A stretch of 64,000 nucleotides of DNA from Phytoseiulus persimilis (lineage: Eukaryota; Arthropoda; Arachnida; Mesostigmata; Phytoseiidae), in contig CM075103.1 in NCBI GenBank assembly GCA_037576195.1, positions 17,174,001 to 17,238,000 of the forward strand. Direction: 5' to 3'. Below the pieces are notes generated by a model that was not told the DNA's origin, did not search any database, and saw only the letters and a list, made by a program, of their open reading frames with translations. A program made the translations under genes and the position numbers. Position 1 is the first letter of the stretch, and each line of letters begins with the position of its first letter. Shown here one piece after another: positions 35,141 to 46,596 of the stretch.

Positions 35141-35902
35141 CCCTGGCCGAGACAACGAGCCCCGGATTCTTCCAAATCCGCGGTCAGATCGTCACATAAG
35201 TAAACACTTTTACATCATTCCAGAGGAACCTTCCCTCAGTTTTCGTTCAAAACCTGCAGGGAAACGCGAAAGATGGCGGTTTCCGAATAATGATCGGTGT
35301 GACCAAGGCAACAATGTCGATCCGGAGCCAGAACTCTACCGAGTCAGCTGGTGGACGGTTGGCGTCTGGAAGAACCGACCCAAGGCGTCCATGCCCTGAC
35401 AATCGACGTTGCAATAAATTATCGGTTAAGAGAAAAGATGATTCGCTCTCGCGTTGCTCGGGCTGTTTTTGATTCCGCTCGGAGGCAATAATGAGGTGAG
35501 GATGAGCCAGAGCACATTTTATTTCTCCTCCCGAAAGGGAAGACATGCAGTATGTCGACTCGCTCGATCGATAGCTCTTCGTAAAACGAATACTTTCGTC
35601 TTCCAATTTCCAAAATCGAGGGTACACCGTTAGGAACGAACTCTTCTAGAAGATAACATGTTTTTCCGGAATAAGGATTCATTGAAACATATATCCCTGA
35701 CTCTGTAGCGACCTCCTGATTACCCTCGCGCTCCCCTGTCTATTTCCCTGTCCCAAGATCTCGGATGCTCTGGAGCTTCTACATGGTTTCAGAAGGCGTT
35801 GGTTCGTGATAGAGTTTATTCACATTCGCGACGACGCGAATACATATTCGGGGCCAAATATACCTATCTCAGTCTACTCTCAGTTTATCGGAGGCATAGA
35901 GG

Positions 35903-35924
35903 CTCATGAGTCATGACTCATGAG
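35903..35924. repeat. Perfect 22-bp palindrome with two TGAGTCA-type sites
   Basis: The sequence is CTCATGAGTCA followed by its exact complement, placing two AP-1/bZIP-like TGAGTCA heptamers back to back. It has no nearby gene, so a regulatory role is only a possibility. Confidence 0.6.
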
Positions 35925-38900
35925 GCCTGGAAGATGCAGTCTGGAGCAGCTGTTCATTTCCAGCTAATATCAATGGCTCTTCCTTCTTTAGAGCAGCAAC
36001 GCATGATAATATTTCGGGCGAGACCTTGCATTCGTCGTGATTGGGAGCCAACTAGATCATTACACGAGTGCAACGGGGAACTCGAAGCAAGCGACGCGAT
36101 CTGCATCCCCGGAAACGCTCATTCTGACGGTAGCCTTGGACTGTAAAGAAAGTATCCAGATGACAGCGTGTGTCCTCTTTGACTCCATTCGGCACACAAC
36201 TCTCCAAATAAATCCTTCGACGGAGAAATCTTACTACCCCACGAGCAAGCGAACTATGGGAATTGATAACGTCTTAACTCTTCTACCAACTCACGATGAT
36301 TGGGATGTATGGGATCCTGATTTTGATTGAGCCTGTGTATTCCTTGCCCTGGAAGAATCAAGATGATTTTCACCATTTTTGCGATCGCCACGAGGGCTGT
36401 CCATCATCTTGCCGCGGTCGCTTACGATCGAACTAAAGTCGAGGACCGAATCAATTCACCGAAAAAAACTGCAGGCTGAGTAAATGAATACTCATTCAGT
36501 GACTCAAACAGCCAACAGAACCGAAGTTAGGAGGCCTAGAGTGGCAGCTCCGCTTCAGGCATCCTCGGCTTCGGCGCACCACTGAGAGAACCCCTTGCGT
36601 CTCGAATGCATCGGAATCGACCTTACCTTTTCAAGCGGGCACTGGATGACTTGGCAGAAATCTCGACTGATTCCAGATACTGGTACCCTGATGTCGAAAG
36701 GTCCGGCGGCCGTGACTGCTAGACGAGCACTTTGGCTATCCTTCAATATAAACGCACGTATTACAGGAATGGCAGCTCAGCCCTCACCATGCATTACCTC
36801 ACAAGGAATCACGGAAGGAGTAATGACTCTGTTGAATCACCTCTTCGCTGATGAATCTGAATTTGTAATTGACGTCGGAGCCCTTCTTGAGCCGGCAGGG
36901 CTCGGTATCGCAGGGAGTTGCGCTGATTGACTTGAGCGCGTTCTTTCCAGAATCACCTGGAAGTTGGAACTCAGAATTGAAAGGACGAGCCTTCACGATG
37001 GGATCTATCCACCTAATCCTCGATCCAGCATTCGACGAAAGAGATGGAGCACTGGTTTGTGCTCGAGCTCGTCGGAAATAGTTCGGTAATGATTCCCAGC
37101 GAGAAGATGAGGTTTTCCGCTGCTCGGACAATTACCGCAAGTTCGGAAGTTGATTTCTTGCTGAGCCAGGACACAGGTCAAAAACAAGCAACTGGCGATC
37201 GCGACTCCGGGAATCATTGCTGCTGAAGAACACTCCAATCTTGTGCTCCGACCCGCAATGAATAAGATGTGTGCGCTTCGCGTCGGTAGTCCCCCTCTCG
37301 AGAGCGCCTTCTGCTCACTCTTTCCGAAGAATTCCGATGAGTGAGTTCGAGTTTTTGGGGGGTGATATGATCGGGGAATGATTTCGCTGGTTGCGGTGTT
37401 CAAGCGCAGCCCGGTGGAAGGGTTGATGCGGGACTGGAATGCCATTGGGGTGCATTCTTATATTCCAATAAGATGAAAGAGGGGTTGCGGGATTCTCAAG
37501 ATATCACACGCTGATCATAGAATGCGGACGATCGCTAGTCCTCAACTTGATGTGGCTTCGAACCAGTCCTAGACGAGCCGTTGTTCGCCCGACTGGGCAA
37601 ATAATCTCGATTAGATAGTCTGTCGCTCCTGTTTGCTACCTACGTAGGGGCTGATCGGGTTCCACGTTCCGGTGCTCCAAGTGCCTGGTGTGGGTCGGTG
37701 TTGGTATCAAATAGAGTCGGAACAGCCGAGGTCGATCCGACTAGAATAACGGAAAATCGAGAGAGCATGTAGCTTTCTGAAAAACAGACAGAGCTCAGCG
37801 GTTTGAGTGAATATTCTGGACTTGCCGAGAGACTATCATTTAAATGCTGCAGCTCGGATTCCCTCATTTTGGATGACGGATCTAGATTCGTAGAATTTGG
37901 TGAGCCTGGTCGTCGTTGACATGGGTTGTTTTGATTTCAATTTCTCCACCGAAGCCGCACAATTCTCGCAAAGTACGACACAGACGGTCTGTTATGGCTG
38001 ACGAGTCTGGTTCTGTTCGAATTTCGCGACGCTCCGGCCTTCTTGGAACATTCACCACGAGATTCGACCGTTTTCAAACGTAGAATTTGAGATTGGAGAG
38101 AAAACTCCTCCGGCCGTTACCTCGATAGTGTCGCCTCTGGAATTCCGAGATAAAAATGTAGGATTAAAACTCCTCGAGTCCGCGAAGATCGTTTCAGCAA
38201 TACTCGTCCCGCAAGACAGGGTCGTGATCTTGCCGAGCTTCGCGGAATGGGCTCGTGGAGGACCACGGAAGTCAACGAGGGAACCGTGATTCCATACCAA
38301 GGCTGCCTTCAAACTAAACCGCCAAATAGTTGTTGTAGTTAGGTGGTGTTCTTTGTCCGCTTCGGGCAGCAGCCCAACCTCCGCACTCAATAAGCCGGTG
38401 GGGCGATCCTGCGGCGGGCGAGGTGCGTCTCACTCGCACAAATGAGCAGCCCAGCTGGCACATCTTATTCGACTTTTTTTTTCCAGCACTCGCCTTACGC
38501 TCGCTTCATATCCTCTCGTTTGCCTCGAGCATGACGGAAGCTTTGCATCTCCGGTACACGATGTCCCCAGGCTCGAAGGGATAATCAATGGAACTCGAGT
38601 CTTCGATTTTCCTTCTCGTCGGAAGTTCTCTGCGTTCGGATCGTTCTGCGATTTTTATGCCGGGCCCATTCCGCAGAAACTGCACTGTCTGTTCTCCGAT
38701 GGAAGCGCAATTATTTCGGAAAGCATGACGGGTATGGCCGGTGGCGCTGCTAGCAAAGGGTGCGTGTGCGGCTCGCACATCTCAGGGCGGCACCAGGGGC
38801 GGCAATTTCGCTTCTGACTTTTTCATCAGGAAGCTCTGGTTGATTTGGGAAAGAATGCGGGACTTTCAGCGAAATTTATCCGCGATATTTCTCGAACTCA

Positions 38901-40061
38901 GCTCGCTTCGAGCTCGTGTAAGCTATTCCAGAAGTGAGAATAATGAACAGAAGGGAAGTCAATTACCTGTGACGAGTCGATGAACTACAAAAGGACGCAC
39001 TTCATGCGTCGATTCATTCCCAGTGAGGTAAAATCCACCACGTGATACCAGTGGAACAGAGGAAGAGTTGCATTCGATTCAACAACGACACATGTCGCAA
39101 AATACTTGAGGATCAATATAAGCCCTCTAGCGGTTTTGTAAATTGGAGTGCATCCCTTCATTCCGGTTCATGAAGACCTTCTCCTCATCCGTCAAACTCC
39201 TTCCCGGCGCTGTGCTCCGATCATCGGGCTCTTCGAGAACACGGGCACCCGAGTCTTGCGAGAGTGACGCCGAGAAGCGAAGAGGAGTCTCCTACAGGTC
39301 GCCAACGATCCGGAATGAGATAGTCGCTCTCCTAGGAAACCAGCTTCAGGAGAAAATCTCAAAGCGGGCGGCGAAAGTCGAATTTTCTTGAATTGCCTGT
39401 CATAGCGCGCCAGACGTATCGCATGACGATCATATGAGCCAGATACTGCGCTACGTGAAAGTCGGTGGATCCCATATCAGCGTAGCCGAATCTTCCGCTC
39501 ATTGATCGAAGCGGAGGGTGAATCTGCAGGGGAGCTGCCAAAGTTGATCCGACAGAAGCCTGCCCAAACACATTTTGCGACCGATGTGGGGTTCGCCACG
39601 GAACACTGGCCCTGACTTTCCGAGGCATGGGAACAGAACAAAAAGGATCCACTGGACATATTCGCGATTGAATTGAAGGGTTTATTTGTGAATACACGAA
39701 TGAGTGTGAACCAAGAAGCATGAAAATATAATCTGGCGATCTCGATGTAAGCGAGGAAGAGTCCAGAGTCGAGTAAAAAAAGCTTCAAGGAGGATCTTGA
39801 AAGTTGTTCAACGGAGGGAAAGGATGCAATGATCGGAACGAGTCTTCAGCATCTGCAGTTCATAAAGATCCACGGGCTCGATATTCGCGTAGCGAACCTG
39901 ATCGGTTGCTCGCAATTTTTCTCGACGTTGGCGATAAGCTCTGCTACCTACGAGGATTTTTTCGGAATGAAAGCTTCTCAAGTCCTCCCTGCGCCCAAGT
40001 GGGGGTCGGTTGCGTTTGTGGAATGTCTCGATTCTCTCCATTGAGTACGAGCTGTCTAACG

Positions 40062-40140
40062 GTGTCAAAATCATAATCATGATTGTGATCATGACTATGG
40101 ACCCCAGGTCCCATGATCATGATTACGATTTTGATCATAA
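40062..40140. repeat. Palindromic ATCATGATTATG-type repeat
   Basis: The arm TCAAAATCATAATCATGATT is mirrored by CATGATTACGATTTTGAT about 30 bp further on, around a GGACCCCAGGTCC centre. Similar ATAATCATGATTATG-rich palindromic patches occur at 56690-56760 and 57840-57900, suggesting a short interspersed repeat family. Confidence 0.55.
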
Positions 40141-40429
40141 GCAAAATCGTGCCGTAATCGTATCCGTTATCATAGGTTTCCTATAGAAACAGGATTTTTG
40201 GGATGGTTGAGACGTGGTCGAGGGTTCTCGGGGTCGCTCGGCGCGACGCAGGAGTCAGATTTTCTCGATCTTTCCGACCCGAGGCGGAATTCGTTGAAGA
40301 GGTCAGATTCGTGACCGTAGTCTCGCCGTCGACATGGGCTTCTCTGGAGAACCAAGATGATGGGGGCGGTTGTCGCGTCGCTCGCGGGTTTTCGGGGGTA
40401 CCTGAGCACGATATAGCTGTGTGTGCACC

Positions 40430-43400
40430 CGTTAATCCAGAGCATTTCGGGCGTGGGCGATCTGATCACGACAGAGATGGTGAAGGAACGCTTGCTGGCT
40501 GAAGCAGCGCGTCAGGAAGTACAGAAGTAAGAGTCTGCACTGGCGGGTCGCCAGGTTCAACGCGGAAGTGGAGAACAGTCTCAGTTCAGGAACAGTGACC
40601 GGAGAGGAGAACAACCACAGTTCAGGAATGATAACCGAGATAACAAAGGCTACAGAGGTAAAGCTGCAAGATTCCGTGGTACGTGCAACAGGTGCAAGAA
40701 GTTCGGTCATATGGCGAAATATTGTGAGTCCAGTGGAGAGCGTGGACACATCGTGGAAGTTATGCTGGACGAAAAAGAAGAGACCGAGAGAGTGTTATGC
40801 TGCTCCAGTGGTGAGTCAGACGACTGGTTCGTAGACTCGGGTGCCAGTGTGCACATGTCCAGGAGCAAGCACCTCTTCATCAGTCTGAGGACTGACGGTC
40901 CGAAGGAGTCAATTGCCACTGCAAACGGTCAAGTTCTTGAATCGAAAGGTTTCGGCGATGTTCAACTGAAGCTTCGAGTGCAAGGGAAGTTGTGTCCGAC
41001 CCGTTTGACGAACGTTCTGTATGTTCCGGATTTGAGCGTGAATCTCCTGAGCGTAAAGCAGATTAGCCTCAAAGGCTTCAGGACCATCTTCTGCAACGAT
41101 CGAAGGTGTGAGATTCGGGATCCAGATGGGGAGTTATGCGCAGAAGCCGTTTGCAATGCGAGTGGACTATATCAACTTAAATGCTGCTCGGCGAGCGTCT
41201 TGATGACAAGAGCGAGCGACGGAGACTTCGAATTGTGGCACAGAAGATTAGGTCACTTGAACTACGAAAGCATGAAACTGCTACCTCAAGGGTTGGTGAG
41301 AGGCGCTAAATATCAAGTTCCGAAGATCCTGCCAGTGTGTGGCGCCTGTGCCGAAGGCAAGCAAAGTAGAGCACCGTTTCGACGTTCAGAGTCTCAATCG
41401 AAGCAGAAATTAGAACTTGTCCACACTGACGTTTGTGGACCAATGAATGTTACCAGCATGAGTGGTTATCGTTACTTCCTGATTTTCATCGATGATCTGA
41501 CAAAGATGACCTTCGTGTATTTCATGCGATCGAAAGGTGAAGTATTCGATCATCTGAAGGATTTCGTTGTGTCAGTTGAGCGACTCAGTGGAAACAAGAT
41601 GAAAACACTGAGGAGCGACAACGGTACGGAGTATGCGAATGATCGCGTGGAGAAGTACTTCAGGGAGAAAGGTATTCGGCATGAATTCACAGTTCCATTT
41701 TCTCCGGCATCCAATGGCTCGGCGGAGCGCGCGATCCGAACGATCACCGAGAAAGCAAGAACGATGCTAGCCTATTCAGGATTACCATCAACCTTCTGGG
41801 CAGAGGCCGTCAACACAGCTTGTAAGTTGAAGAACATAAGTCCGACTTCGAGCTTGCAACGGCAGACGCCAGAGAAGCCCGATCTGAAATTTCTCAGAGT
41901 TTTTGGGTCCCTCGCGTATGGTCACGTAGCAAAAGAAAAGCGCAAGAAGTGGGACTTCAAAAGCAGAAAGTATATTTTTGTAGGCTATAGTGACACGTCG
42001 GAAGCCTATCGATTGGTTCCGATCGAGAACACCTCGGTAATAGAGCGGAAGCGGGATGTAATTTTCGATGAAAATACCAAGGCGTCAGGAGAAATGGGGC
42101 AACCACAAGAGGGAGACGGTGAGGAAGTAGATGTATTTTTTGAGAAACCCGTTCAAACATCTCGGTCTCAAGAGTCACCGAAGATAGGAAAGCCAATGGG
42201 AGAGGCGTCAAGGCAGGGAGAATCCGATAACAGGCGGTCAGATGAAGAGAAACGATACCCCGCACGAGAGCGACACCCGCCAGCTTGGATGAAGGACTAC
42301 GCATGTGTGTGCGGTTCAAGTACAGGAGTGTTTGACGACTTGAGCGGGCCAAGCTCCACGACCGAGTTCGACTGTCCATCTACTGTTGCCGAAGCGATGT
42401 CAAGATCAGATTCAGAGAGCTGGAAGTCAGCGATGGAGGTGGAGATGGAAGCCCATGATAAAAACGAAACGTGGATCCTAGTGGATCGACCGAGCGGAAG
42501 AAAAATTATAACCTCAAAATGGGTTTTTCAACTTAAGCGGTACAGAGAGGGAGTTGTCACGAAATCCAAAGCACGTTTGGTCGGCCGTGGCTGTGGTCAG
42601 ACAAAAGGAGTAAATTACGACGAAACCTACTCACCGGTGGTCAAGATCACAACTTTACGTTTTTTGTTCGCGTGCGCAGCTCAGAAAGGATGGAGAATAC
42701 ATCAGCTGGATGTTGAGACAGCCTACCTGCACGGCAAGCTAGAGTCGGAAGAAATCTTCATGGAACAACCTGAACTTTTCAAGGTAGAGAACAAGGTGTG
42801 TCTGCTGAAGAAATCGTTGTATGGTCTCAAGCAGGCCGGTCGCGTCTGGTATGAGACGTTGGATAGGAGCCTCAAGGTGCTGGGGCTGACCGAGCTGAAA
42901 GCGGACCGATGTTGCTACTACAAATCCCAAGGCAAGGGTGTGCTCATCTTAACAATCTACGTTGATGATATCCTAATTTTCACCGATGATACGAGATTGC
43001 AGGATCAGATCGTCAACGATCTGAAGAGGGTGTTCCCGATGAAAGACCTTGGACCTGCACAATATTGTTTGGGAATAAGAATCACTCAACAAAACAAAGC
43101 TATTTTCCTCGATCAGACTGAGAATATCAAGAGAGTCCTGAAGAGATTTAATTTATCGGACTCAAACTCTGTGGATACGCCCATGGAAGCTGGGATCAAG
43201 TTGGTCAAGCGAAAAGAGGGAGAGAAAAGGACGGAGGCCCCGTATAGAGAAGCAGTAGGATGCTTGATTCACATATCGCAAGTCACCCGACCAGATATTT
43301 GCCATGCTGTTAGTACGGTCAGTCAATTTTGCGCAGACCCGTCCGAAACGCACTGGAAGGCAGTGAAGCGAATAATACGTTATCTGAAAGGGACGCAACA

Positions 43401-44080
43401 TCTCCAGCTGAAGTTCGACGGAACGAAAACGGGTGCATTTGAAGGATTCTCAGATGCGGACTGGGCCGGATGCCTAGACAGCCGGAGGTCAACTACAGGT
43501 TTTGTGTTCCTAGCGGCAGGAGCAGGAGTTTCTTGGAATAGCCGTAAACAGCCAACTGTGGCGTTATCCTCTAACGAGGCTGAATACATGGCCTGTTCAG
43601 CTGCTTGCCAAGAAGTTGCATGGCTGCTTAATTTGGACGAACTTCCTTCTGTGGACGTGAAGTGTCCGCTGAAGCTCTATTGCGACAATGAAGGAGCGAT
43701 TGCGCTAACTTCAAACGACAGTCAACACAAGAGATCGAAACACATCGACATCAGGCATCATTACATTCGCCAGATGGTCAATGAAGGTAAAGTCATTATG
43801 GAGCATCTATCGACAAAGAAGATGACGGCGGATATACTAACGAAGAGCCTCTCGGCGGAAATATTCAAGCAGTGTCGAGAGAGACTTGGGTTGGTCTGAA
43901 GATGGATGGAGAAGGGTCACGCGCATGAGGGGGTGAAAAGATTGGTGCGCATGCCCAGCATCGTTGTCTCGGGCGACTATAAATAGAAGCGATTCGAATA
44001 AAATCGTCACTTCTTCTAGCGTACGTCTGGTTATCCTTGCTAGGTAGATCCATCAGTTTCAAAACCAATCCACCGTACTT
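40430..44080 (+). mobile_element. Ty1/copia LTR element, 5'-truncated fossil
   Basis: A copia-type retroelement fossil. Parts in order are the last stretch of gag with a CCHC knuckle (CNRCKKFGHMAKYC, about 40690), a protease, a GAG-pre-integrase and integrase, a reverse transcriptase, and an RNase H ending at 43899. The 5' LTR and most of gag are absent; sequence before about 40430 does not look like gag. Downstream of pol, a TATA-like CTATAAATAG (43977) and an AATAAA signal (about 43998) probably mark a 3' LTR, but without a second copy its limits are a guess. The copy is truncated and has about one break in the small gag remnant. The long pol frame is open, so the insertion is probably fairly young. 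Confidence 0.88.
40711..43899 (+). CDS. copia-type Pol polyprotein of the fossil element
   Basis: A 1062-codon frame with the copia domain order. The aspartic protease box is WFVDSGASVHMS (about residue 45). The GAG-pre-integrase/integrase zinc binding follows (LWHRRLGHLNYESM, then CGACAEGKQS). The integrase core has HTDVCGPMNVTSMSGYRYFL, then SDNGTEY and a later SNGSAERAIRT. The RVT_2 reverse transcriptase starts near residue 580 (TSKWVFQLKRYREG), with its catalytic box LTIYVDDILIF near residue 750. The RNase H has FSDADWAGCLDSRRSTTG and ALSSNEAEYMA. This is the element's enzyme set, not a host gene. Length is close to that expected for the pol part of a copia polyprotein. Confidence 0.9.
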   Translation: MAKYCESSGERGHIVEVMLDEKEETERVLCCSSGESDDWFVDSGASVHMSRSKHLFISLRTDGPKESIATANGQVLESKGFGDVQLKLRVQGKLCPTRLTNVLYVPDLSVNLLSVKQISLKGFRTIFCNDRRCEIRDPDGELCAEAVCNASGLYQLKCCSASVLMTRASDGDFELWHRRLGHLNYESMKLLPQGLVRGAKYQVPKILPVCGACAEGKQSRAPFRRSESQSKQKLELVHTDVCGPMNVTSMSGYRYFLIFIDDLTKMTFVYFMRSKGEVFDHLKDFVVSVERLSGNKMKTLRSDNGTEYANDRVEKYFREKGIRHEFTVPFSPASNGSAERAIRTITEKARTMLAYSGLPSTFWAEAVNTACKLKNISPTSSLQRQTPEKPDLKFLRVFGSLAYGHVAKEKRKKWDFKSRKYIFVGYSDTSEAYRLVPIENTSVIERKRDVIFDENTKASGEMGQPQEGDGEEVDVFFEKPVQTSRSQESPKIGKPMGEASRQGESDNRRSDEEKRYPARERHPPAWMKDYACVCGSSTGVFDDLSGPSSTTEFDCPSTVAEAMSRSDSESWKSAMEVEMEAHDKNETWILVDRPSGRKIITSKWVFQLKRYREGVVTKSKARLVGRGCGQTKGVNYDETYSPVVKITTLRFLFACAAQKGWRIHQLDVETAYLHGKLESEEIFMEQPELFKVENKVCLLKKSLYGLKQAGRVWYETLDRSLKVLGLTELKADRCCYYKSQGKGVLILTIYVDDILIFTDDTRLQDQIVNDLKRVFPMKDLGPAQYCLGIRITQQNKAIFLDQTENIKRVLKRFNLSDSNSVDTPMEAGIKLVKRKEGEKRTEAPYREAVGCLIHISQVTRPDICHAVSTVSQFCADPSETHWKAVKRIIRYLKGTQHLQLKFDGTKTGAFEGFSDADWAGCLDSRRSTTGFVFLAAGAGVSWNSRKQPTVALSSNEAEYMACSAACQEVAWLLNLDELPSVDVKCPLKLYCDNEGAIALTSNDSQHKRSKHIDIRHHYIRQMVNEGKVIMEHLSTKKMTADILTKSLSAEIFKQCRERLGLV

Positions 44081-44699
44081 TCCAATTCATTTATCGACGA
44101 ATCCTGTCTGTATCCCGGCTTGACGCTAGGTTTTTCGCATTTCCGCGCCCCGGTTCAACCCGTGGATGAACCGTTCCTGGTTTTTTTTTCGTCCTCGACA
44201 TTCTACAAACGAAGTCGACGCAAACTGGAGACGTTCGTGGACTGTGCTCCTCGAAATCTTGCATGAAAAACCGTTGGAGTACTCCTATAATTCGCTCAGC
44301 TCCATGCACAGCTACAGGCTTTCCCGCCTCTCAGAATCCCTCTCCGTTTTCTGAACCAGACTCACTCAGCCCTGATCGCCGCGATTTCCTGAACGATCTC
44401 ATATGCGTGAGCTTGTACCGAAGAGGGGCACTGGACATCATCGTCATTCGGCAAGAATGTTTCGAGATTCTGAGCTGGAAGCAGATCAGGGTTCGCTTGG
44501 TATCTTTGTTCGAGAAAAATGGCGGAGGGACTATACGTCCTCTGTCGCCGAGGCGCTCGATCGAGACTGACTGCCGGCGTCGGCTCGTCTCTGACTGCGT
44601 GTCAGTCATTCCCAAACGAAAGTCAGGCTTCCGGTCGTCACTAGCTCAGAATCACAGATTCTGGGATATACATATATTAATTTATTACATGTATGTTAC
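44081..44699. other. No recognisable gene
   Basis: Spacer between the copia fossil and the 3' end of the minus-strand LINE. No conserved coding sequence is visible. Confidence 0.5.
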
Positions 44700-44715
44700 A
44701 TAATAGAACTTCCGT

Positions 44716-46578
44716 TCACCCGAGGTCTTCGAGCCTCGGTCCTGATTCACGAAATAGGGCGTGGTAGCGCGGGCAGCCTTGTCCACAAAGAAGGCAAACA
44801 CATGTGTCGATCGGTGTATGTCGACCGGGGGTGCCGCATAGTCGATGGTGGTATCCGTGTATCAGATAACGCGTGTAGATGTGCCTTCGTGGGAACATTG
44901 GCCCGCTCCACCAATATCTCTTGTTCATGATCGGGTCGTCCTCGAGTACTTCCTTGGCTTCCGCTATCTTCAATCTCCACTCGTCCATGAATTCCTGCTG
45001 GGCTGGTGTTGTGCGTGCTTTCACGTAGATTCTCATGAGTTCTACGAATGGTGCATCGATGTCGGCCAGCACATAGACATATCTATTGTGTGAGGTTTTT
45101 GAGACTTTGAAAACTCTCTTGAGGTACGAACAGAAACATTTCTCGAGCGTGTGAAAGTTTCTCGCTGTGAGATGGCCCCAGAGCCTTCCCAGCCCGTAGC
45201 TGATTTTAGGCAGCGCCTTCATATAAAATAGCTTTAGCGCCGTATCCACAGACAGAAGGTATGGGTCGCCGATTTCAATGTGCATCGCCGTAGTGGTTTT
45301 ACAGCAAACTTCTTCAATGTGGTTCGTGAAACAAGTGCCAGCTGTTTGCAGTCGAATTCCTAGGTATTTTGCACCGGTGACGAACTCGAGTGGTTCCCCT
45401 TTCCATGTTACTCGACCGTGCTTACTCAGGGGTCCTCCCCTTCTCAGCTTCATGACCATGGTTCTCGCCGGGTTCACACGCAGCCCCTCATTTCCGAGAT
45501 GTACACCGACGATTCCCAGCATCTTTTGTAACTGTAGCCGGTTTCTGGGCAGGATGATTATATCATCAGCGAACATGGCTATCGTTCCTGTTCTGAACTC
45601 ATTCGTTATCTTCTCTGGTAAGCCCGCCAGGAGGAGAGAGAATCCGGAGCAGCTCAACGGATTTCCCTGTGGCGTGCCTCGATTCTGGAGGATCTCGACT
45701 GAGGTTCCCCCACCGGTATCAACTTGGAGCGAGTCTTGGTGGTAGAAACTTTCAATCACTTTCAGCATTTGACCGTTGACGCCTGCTTGTTTGAAGGCGT
45801 CGACCACTCTCTGGCGTGGGGCGAGGTCAAATGTCTTCTGACAGTCTATCAAGACGGCGTAGGTATGCCCGTCTGGGCTCTTGATGCTCCGCTCGATTCC
45901 TGACATGACAACGTGAATGGCGTCCTGGGTGCCAATCCCGCGTCTAAAGCCGTATTGTTGCGGCGGGAGACGCGATTCGATCATGAACTCGATGCGAGTG
46001 TTGACACCTTTGAAGAATATCTTCTTGAGGGTGGCCTCACTTGCGATGCCTCTGAACAGATCCATTCTGTCTTTTGGGTCCGTCGCTTGCCCTCTGAAGA
46101 GTAGTGTGAGTTTAGTTGGATGCCATGAGTCTGGCACTCTCCCTGCACTCATAATTTTGTTGAAGAGTCTCACAATGGGTTCCAGTGTGATTTCTTCCAT
46201 ATCCCTCCAGTGTTCGTAATAAATACCGTCCGGACCCGCGCTCTTGCCATTGGGGAGCGACCTCAGAATCTCCTGGACCTCTTGGTTGGTCCACGGGACG
46301 TTAATTATCCATTTGTCGGATGTCAACGGTAGCTCCACGGTTCCGATCGGGTTGAAGGCAGAGGTGTCAAACAGAAGTTTTTCGAAGTGTTCCTTAATGC
46401 TTTGAGGTTGAGCATTGCATGTATTGCCACCTTTGTTTCGCTTTATGTAGTGGTATGCCTGTTCCTCAGCTAGGTTAACTAGGCGTTGTTCCTCTCCTTG
46501 TGTACAGCGTTGCTTGTTGACCTCTATCATTTTGTGGTATTGACGCCTGAGTTGTTGGTACCGTTCCATTGCTCCCAC
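44716..46578 (-). CDS. LINE ORF2, reverse transcriptase part
   Basis: A 620-codon frame. RT motifs in order: NGKSAGPDGIYYEHW (motif 0/1), PDSWHPTKLTLLFRG, QYGFRRGIGTQDAIHVV (motif 2), YAVLIDCQKTFDLAPRQRV (motif A; the usual D-x-x-K/R-A-F-D appears as D-C-Q-K-T-F-D), RGTPQGNPLSC (motif B), and AMFADDIIIL (motif C, catalytic F-A-D-D). The thumb (AKYLGIRLQTAG) and a terminal CVCLLCGQGCPRYH finger follow. It copies the element RNA at the nicked target. All catalytic aspartates are present. The EEP half lies upstream in another frame. Confidence 0.9.
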   Translation of the reverse strand: MGAMERYQQLRRQYHKMIEVNKQRCTQGEEQRLVNLAEEQAYHYIKRNKGGNTCNAQPQSIKEHFEKLLFDTSAFNPIGTVELPLTSDKWIINVPWTNQEVQEILRSLPNGKSAGPDGIYYEHWRDMEEITLEPIVRLFNKIMSAGRVPDSWHPTKLTLLFRGQATDPKDRMDLFRGIASEATLKKIFFKGVNTRIEFMIESRLPPQQYGFRRGIGTQDAIHVVMSGIERSIKSPDGHTYAVLIDCQKTFDLAPRQRVVDAFKQAGVNGQMLKVIESFYHQDSLQVDTGGGTSVEILQNRGTPQGNPLSCSGFSLLLAGLPEKITNEFRTGTIAMFADDIIILPRNRLQLQKMLGIVGVHLGNEGLRVNPARTMVMKLRRGGPLSKHGRVTWKGEPLEFVTGAKYLGIRLQTAGTCFTNHIEEVCCKTTTAMHIEIGDPYLLSVDTALKLFYMKALPKISYGLGRLWGHLTARNFHTLEKCFCSYLKRVFKVSKTSHNRYVYVLADIDAPFVELMRIYVKARTTPAQQEFMDEWRLKIAEAKEVLEDDPIMNKRYWWSGPMFPRRHIYTRYLIHGYHHRLCGTPGRHTPIDTCVCLLCGQGCPRYHALFRESGPRLEDLG

Positions 46579-46596
46579 GATGCCCTTTCTCGCGTC

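Larger units (their letters stand above)
35141..40429. other. No recognisable gene (5.3 kb)
   Basis: A long stretch without a defensible gene. Frames such as minus 35419-35682, minus 37005-37445, minus 38052-38390 and minus 38506-38778 lack family resemblance and splice context. Two palindromic sites (35903-35924 and 40062-40140) are listed separately. The area could hold diverged repeats or a fast-evolving gene that I cannot recognise. Confidence 0.4.
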
